DNA from: Salegentibacter sp.
GTDB taxonomy: Bacteria > Bacteroidota > Bacteroidia > Flavobacteriales > Flavobacteriaceae
Assembly: GCA_024635795.1 (NCBI GenBank)
Contig: JAGXIH010000011.1
Coordinates: forward strand, 30,544 to 94,543
Direction of reading: 5' to 3'
DNA: 64,000 bases
The notes under the pieces are model-generated. The model did not search any database. It was not told the origin of the DNA and was given only the letters and a program-made list of their open reading frames with translations. Below are positions 60,549 through 64,000 of the stretch, in pieces. The translations under genes were made by a program, and so were the position numbers. Position 1 is the stretch's first letter. Every line of letters starts with the position of its first letter.

Positions 60549-61571
60549 TTATTCGTTTTCTTCGGTTTCTTCAGCTTTATCTACTACCAGGCGCTCATCG
60601 CGGTTGGCGATTTCCCAGGCGGTTAGAAAAATCAATTGAGCGCGATTCTTTAAAGCTTCATATTCAATTTTTTCCGGGGTATCAGTATGTTGGTGATAAT
60701 CGGGGTGAACTCCGTTAAAGTAAAAGATCACCGGAATATTGTTCTTCGCGAAATTGTAATGATCGCTTCTGTAATAGAAACGGTTAGGATCGTTCTCATC
60801 ATTATAGGTGTAATCCAGGTCCATATTCATGTATTCTGAATTCACGTTTTCACTAAGTTCATGCAGATCGGTACTGAGTTTGTCACTACCAATTAAATAG
60901 ACATAGTTGTCGTTGCCCTCGTGCTCGGCATCAATACGGCCAATCATATCAGCATTAAGGTTGGCAACGGTATTTTGCAGAGGGAAAACAGGATTTTCAG
61001 TATAATATTTAGATCCTAAAAGACCTTTCTCCTCTCCGGTAAGTAACATAAAAAGAATAGAACGTTTTGGGGTATACCCGTCTTTTTTGGCTTCAGCAAA
61101 GGCTTCCGCGATTTCTATTACTCCCATCGGACCCGAACCTCCATCATCGGCACCGTTATAGATATTTCCTTCCTCATCAATACCTACGTGGTCATAATGA
61201 GAAGTGATAACAAGTACCTCTTCGGGGAATTCACTTCCTTCGATATATCCAAGGACATTTTCTGAAGCCTTTAGTTTTCCGTCGAAATATTCAGTTGGGA
61301 TTATCTGGTAATAATTGTCTACTCCGGCGGGCGAAGGGATATTTAAATTAATGAATTCGGCACGAAGATATTCGGCGGCTTTCTTCTGGCCCGGTTCTCC
61401 GGTATCGCGACCTTCGAATTCATCATCGGCGAATACATACAGGTGATCTTTTAGCTCCTGAGAAGTGATGGTGTTTGCATACTCCATCGGATTTGCATTT
61501 TCTACGTTTTTTTGATGAACTCCGCAACTAACAAGCCCTGCGGTAAGGGCGAATAAAAATATTTTTTTCAT
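60549..61571 (-). CDS. M28 family peptidase lipoprotein
   Basis: A 340-residue lipoprotein (lipobox LVSC, Cys16) with a compact M28 aminopeptidase core and no PA insert. Ligands: TSHYDHVGIDEEGNIYNGAD, GEEKGLLGSKYYTENP, NADMIGR and HPDYHQHTDTPEKIEYE. All zinc ligands are visible. Likely a surface or periplasmic aminopeptidase for peptide feeding. Distinct from the carboxypeptidase-Q-like M28 gene at 41.8 kb. Confidence 0.93.
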   Translation of the reverse strand: MKKIFLFALTAGLVSCGVHQKNVENANPMEYANTITSQELKDHLYVFADDEFEGRDTGEPGQKKAAEYLRAEFINLNIPSPAGVDNYYQIIPTEYFDGKLKASENVLGYIEGSEFPEEVLVITSHYDHVGIDEEGNIYNGADDGGSGPMGVIEIAEAFAEAKKDGYTPKRSILFMLLTGEEKGLLGSKYYTENPVFPLQNTVANLNADMIGRIDAEHEGNDNYVYLIGSDKLSTDLHELSENVNSEYMNMDLDYTYNDENDPNRFYYRSDHYNFAKNNIPVIFYFNGVHPDYHQHTDTPEKIEYEALKNRAQLIFLTAWEIANRDERLVVDKAEETEENE

Positions 61572-61600
61572 ATGTTGATATTTATTGTTTTTTAATTGTC

Positions 61601-61617
61601 ATATGCAATTCGCATAT
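61601..61617. promoter_or_regulatory. Short palindrome upstream of the M28 lipoprotein gene
   Basis: ATATGC (61601-61606) / GCATAT (61612-61617), 5-nt spacer, 30 nt before the ATG; may be an operator or chance. Confidence 0.3.
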
Positions 61618-61682
61618 CATTTTTGGTGTTTGTAACGAAATCCCGTTATGCTCATTTCATAGTTTAAGTAATTGTTTTTAAA

Positions 61683-61702
61683 AAGCCCCAAGATAGGGGT
61701 TT
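61683..61702 (-). terminator. Terminator of the SGNH hydrolase gene
   Basis: On the minus strand CCCC and GGGG around a TATCTT loop (61686-61699), flanked by A before and T after. Confidence 0.6.
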
Positions 61703-61759
61703 TCAGCATTAATAATCAAATGCTATACCTGAAAACAGAATAACTGCCTCAAATTTTTT

Positions 61760-62458
61760 CTATTTAGATTCCAGAGCCTGGTTTACGGCTTCAAAAACAA
61801 GAGGCTCCATAGCTGCATAGCCTTTCTTAGTGGGATGAACGCCGTCTTCGGCGTATTCAGATTTCATCCCCTTCTTTTCATCGGCTAAAGCAGGAAAATA
61901 GTCGAGATAGATATGATTATTCTTCCGGGCATAATTTTTCATCCATTGGTTTACCGCAGCAATTTTCTCAACCGGTTTAATACCGGGCTGCCAGGGATAA
62001 TCATAGACCGGAAGAATAGAGCTCAGCACCACTTTAATTCCGTTGGCTTCGGCAAGTTGAGCCATAGCCTTGATGTTATCGGTGATCATTTTTACCGAAG
62101 AGGCTCCGGTATTGCCGGCAATGTCATTGGTGCCCGCCAGGATGACCACCACTTTAGGATCCAGATCGATCACATCAGGGGTGAAGCGGATGAGCATTTG
62201 CGGGGTGGTTTGGCCTCCAATTCCGCGTCCTGTAAAATTATTTTTTCTGAAGAATTCCGGATTGGTGTTTACCCAGCCCTCGGTTATGGAATTTCCCATA
62301 AATACAGCGATGGGCTTTTTTCCTGAATCTTTTATCTTTTGATTTTCCTTATGATATTTCTGAAGGTTAGGCCAGTCCTGTTCCATTCGGTCTTTATTTT
62401 GGGCATTCAAGGTAGATATACTTATCAGCAAGATAATAAAGGCATAAAAATTTTTCAT
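61760..62458 (-). CDS. SGNH/GDSL hydrolase
   Basis: A 232-residue secreted esterase (signal peptide to TLNAQ, ~20). The four SGNH blocks are present: Ser in FMGNSITEGW (~55), Gly in GRGIGGQTTPQML, Asn in VVILAGTNDIAGN and Asp/His in YAEDGVHPTKKGY near the end. Relatives include rhamnogalacturonan or xylan acetylesterases and platelet-activating-factor-type lipases; the carbohydrate-esterase group is most likely, but the substrate is not certain. Confidence 0.93.
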   Translation of the reverse strand: MKNFYAFIILLISISTLNAQNKDRMEQDWPNLQKYHKENQKIKDSGKKPIAVFMGNSITEGWVNTNPEFFRKNNFTGRGIGGQTTPQMLIRFTPDVIDLDPKVVVILAGTNDIAGNTGASSVKMITDNIKAMAQLAEANGIKVVLSSILPVYDYPWQPGIKPVEKIAAVNQWMKNYARKNNHIYLDYFPALADEKKGMKSEYAEDGVHPTKKGYAAMEPLVFEAVNQALESK

Positions 62459-62577
62459 CGGGAAGGGATTTTGAGCTAAAGTTAGGAAAAGCCAACAAAT
62501 CCACCTTAATTTTTTTTGAGCTTACAAAGCTGAAAATTAATCACCTGCAAAAGCGTCTAAAAAACTTGAAGTTTTTA

Positions 62578-62609
62578 TTGGGTGTAATAGAAAAAGCTTA
62601 TTATATTTG
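62578..62609 (+). promoter_or_regulatory. Promoter of tRNA-Ser
   Basis: TTG 62578-62580, 21 nt, TATATTTG 62602-62609; the tRNA begins 11 nt later. Confidence 0.65.
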
Positions 62610-62619
62610 CAACCGCTAA

Positions 62620-62704
62620 GGAGAAATGGCAGAGTGGTCGAATGCGGCAGTCTTGAAAACTGTTGAGGGTCACACCTCCGGGGGTTCGAATCCCTCTTTC
62701 TCCG
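62620..62704 (+). tRNA. tRNA-Ser(UGA)
   Basis: An 85-nt class II tRNA. Acceptor arms GGAGAAA and TTTCTCC pair fully; anticodon loop CTTGAAA carries TGA; there is a long variable arm, and the T-arm holds GGTTCGAATCC. CCA is not encoded. It has a promoter 11 nt upstream and a terminator 4 nt downstream. Confidence 0.96.
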
Positions 62705-62707
62705 CTT

Positions 62708-62744
62708 AAAAGCCTGTAAACAAAGTGTTTACGGGCTTTTTCAT
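62708..62744 (+). terminator. Terminator of tRNA-Ser
   Basis: 14-bp stem 62708-62721 / 62727-62740 with one G-T pair and 5-nt loop, ending in T. Confidence 0.85.
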
Positions 62745-62783
62745 TTTTAGGGGCATACTAAGGATCAAGCCTAATTGTTGTGT

Positions 62784-63776
62784 TTATGCAAAAATTGTAG
62801 TTAATCTATAGAGGAAGAATTCTACATTTTTCACTCCTCTAAACTGAGCCCTAAACGCTTTTATTTTTGCATTGAAGGATTCTGCCGATGCGTTTGTACT
62901 TCTATTGATAAAGTAATTGAGAATGGACCTGTAGTTGAGGGTTATGGTGTTGGCAATGGTATTGAAGGCCTTAAATCCTGTATCCTCTACATCTTTATAC
63001 CAGTGGGCGAGTTTTGTATAAGCCACCTGCACTGACTTTGCTTTGTTGAATATATCTCTAAGCCTTTGCGTAAGGTTGAAGGCCAACTTTATATCCGGAT
63101 ATTGCTCGAAGAGTATTTTACTGCGCTGGTATTGATTCTCTGTCCAATTCGAAGGTGCTTTATAGAGCAAGTAACGGCTACGAGCTAATAATTGTTTTCT
63201 GGTATCCCCATTGGTAAAAATTTCTGGACTAAAGCTTTTTTGCTTTAACCTGGCCTGCTTGATTTGTTCATTTTCCATATCTATAGCATCCCATCGATGC
63301 TTGATCCTAATATCCTGTAAGGCTTCTAGGGTAAGTTTTTGCACATGAAAACGATCTGTAACCTGTATAGCCTTAGGGAAGCATTTCCTGGCAATGGTTT
63401 TCATTGAATTAGCCATATCCAAAGTGATTTCCTTAACTCGTCCACGTTTTGAAGCTGGTATCTTGAGCAGTTGCGCTATGATAGGCTCTACCTTTGTTCC
63501 GGAGAAAATAGCTACGATACTACCCTTTTTCCCCTTTGCTTTTTTATTGGTGATGATGGTATAAAGTTCCCCTTTGGAGAGTGCGGTCTCATCTATAGAA
63601 AGCTTTGAGCTGATATTCTCGGGGAAGATGAGCCATTGCTTTGAATGGGGTTTTTGATCCCACTCCTTAAAATCGCTTAGATAATCTTTATACTGGCGTT
63701 GGAGCTTCTTTCCATTTACCCCGTAAAATCCACCGATGGTATGGCAGTCGGAGGCTTTAGTACTGACTAAGTACTT
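62784..63776 (-). CDS. ISAon1-family transposase (DDE), frame without canonical start
   Basis: An open frame of 330 codons matching ISL3/ISAon1 transposases. Catalytic residues are visible: first Asp in SIDETALSKGELYTI, second Asp in VTDRFHVQKL, Glu in NASAESFNAKIKAF. Conserved YGVNGKKLQRQYKDYLSDFK stands at the upstream end, so the coding part must begin near 63755. Between the upstream stop (63779-63777) and TTG 63422 there is no ATG, GTG or TTG in frame. The N-region frame overlaps it by 20 nt in a different frame. Expression needs a rare start or a +1 frameshift. The frame has no stops, so no decay is visible. Confidence 0.88.
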   Translation of the reverse strand, partial: KYLVSTKASDCHTIGGFYGVNGKKLQRQYKDYLSDFKEWDQKPHSKQWLIFPENISSKLSIDETALSKGELYTIITNKKAKGKKGSIVAIFSGTKVEPIIAQLLKIPASKRGRVKEITLDMANSMKTIARKCFPKAIQVTDRFHVQKLTLEALQDIRIKHRWDAIDMENEQIKQARLKQKSFSPEIFTNGDTRKQLLARSRYLLYKAPSNWTENQYQRSKILFEQYPDIKLAFNLTQRLRDIFNKAKSVQVAYTKLAHWYKDVEDTGFKAFNTIANTITLNYRSILNYFINRSTNASAESFNAKIKAFRAQFRGVKNVEFFLYRLTTIFA

Positions 63777-64000
63777 TTAAAAAAGCAGCGAACTCGACGG
63801 TCATACGGGTTCCCTGTGCTACTAAGTTCCAGTCACGCTGAACAACCTGTTTGTTTTGTTTGTTGAGCCAGCGACGGCGTTTTATATGCAGGAATACCTT
63901 TTTACCACGAACAGGAAAATCCTGAATTGTTATTTCTTTGTGGAATCCGTGTGCTATGACAAGGTTTGAGGAAAACTCTTTAGGAATGTCTGGGTACATC
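63757..64000 (-). CDS. ISAon1-family transposase N-region protein (partial)
   Basis: About 80 residues of the small protein that precedes ISAon1 transposases. Motifs: IQDFPVRGKKVFLHIKRRRW, then VQRDWNLVAQGTRMTVEFAA. The family is usually over 100 residues, so the true start probably lies beyond the right edge; the ATG at 63999 may be internal. It ends TAA at 63759-63757, inside the transposase frame. Confidence 0.82.
   Translation of the reverse strand, partial: MYPDIPKEFSSNLVIAHGFHKEITIQDFPVRGKKVFLHIKRRRWLNKQNKQVVQRDWNLVAQGTRMTVEFAAFLKVLSQY

Larger units (their letters stand above)
62750..64000 (-). mobile_element. ISL3-family (ISAon1-like) insertion sequence, right end outside window
   Basis: It covers the transposase and its N-region gene. 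The left terminus is guessed at 62750, where GGGGCATACTAAGGATC begins just after the tRNA terminator; without the other terminal repeat the exact end cannot be fixed. The element runs off the right edge. Confidence 0.75.

Noticed and set aside
63757..63790. -1 programmed frameshift on T TTA AAA in the insertion sequence
   Set aside because: Reading in the -1 frame meets TAG within three codons; only +1 (or -2) joins the two frames.

Overview
The window is a 64 kb piece of chromosome from a member of the Bacteroidota, most likely a marine Flavobacteriaceae (Gramella/Salegentibacter/Zunongwangia-like; genus not provable from this sequence alone). Reasons: many families typical of that group (type III glutamine synthetase, Lacal_2735, DUF4197, DUF1684, DUF4920, DUF2911, DUF4199, DUF2795, ISAon1-type transposase, long SecA), AT-rich spacers, few Shine-Dalgarno sequences, and about nineteen exact copies of the Bacteroidota -7 promoter element TAnnTTTG placed just upstream of genes.

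Layout. 1-2805: end of a Na+/Ca2+ exchanger and type III glutamine synthetase. 2806-9416: a 438-bp regulatory leader and a curli-type amyloid secretion locus: major curlin-repeat subunit, a terminator-like hairpin, minor subunit, CsgE with an extra N-terminal domain, CsgF, CsgG with a C-terminal barrel-like extension, and a beta-propeller lipoprotein. 9528-14788: housekeeping genes (purM, prfA, pyrF), a small ABC system and a BtuF-like protein. 14930-19257: DUF4197 lipoprotein and the fused B12-dependent acyl-CoA mutase IcmF, followed by a cluster of hairpins. 19469-25713: a MarC protein flanked by two four-helix-bundle-like genes, an Lrp regulator, a DUF1328 protein, envelope proteins, and the amt/P-II pair. 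25977-32828: crcB, SRPBCC/GyrI protein, BCAT, mnmD, epimerase, YceI lipoprotein. 32980-34728: grpE-dnaJ, with a DnaJ that keeps only one zinc site. 34938-40136: a tight five-gene run of ABC-2 exporter, MscS channel, outer-membrane protein and a sigma-54-type regulator lacking its HTH. 40141-51724: PPK2, M28 peptidase, MATE exporter, PAP2, a three-gene lipid-linked glycosyltransfer operon, sugar epimerase, MeaB, Ohr, DUF2911. 51898-55185: an ECF sigma factor / membrane protein / DUF4097-like operon and an M23 peptidase. 55188-62458: DUF4199, secA, DUF2795, cobalamin adenosyltransferase, M28 peptidase and SGNH hydrolase. 62620-64000: tRNA-Ser(UGA) and an ISL3-family (ISAon1-like) insertion sequence running off the right edge.

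Ties between genes. IcmF, MeaB and the PduO-type adenosyltransferase, at three separate sites, are the catalyst, the repair GTPase and the cofactor maker of adenosylcobalamin-dependent acyl-CoA rearrangement. Glutamine synthetase, Amt and P-II form the nitrogen-assimilation set. The curli locus is the most distinctive accessory region: it has the secretion apparatus genes but no CsgD- or CsgC-like gene beside it, and two of its proteins carry additional domains.
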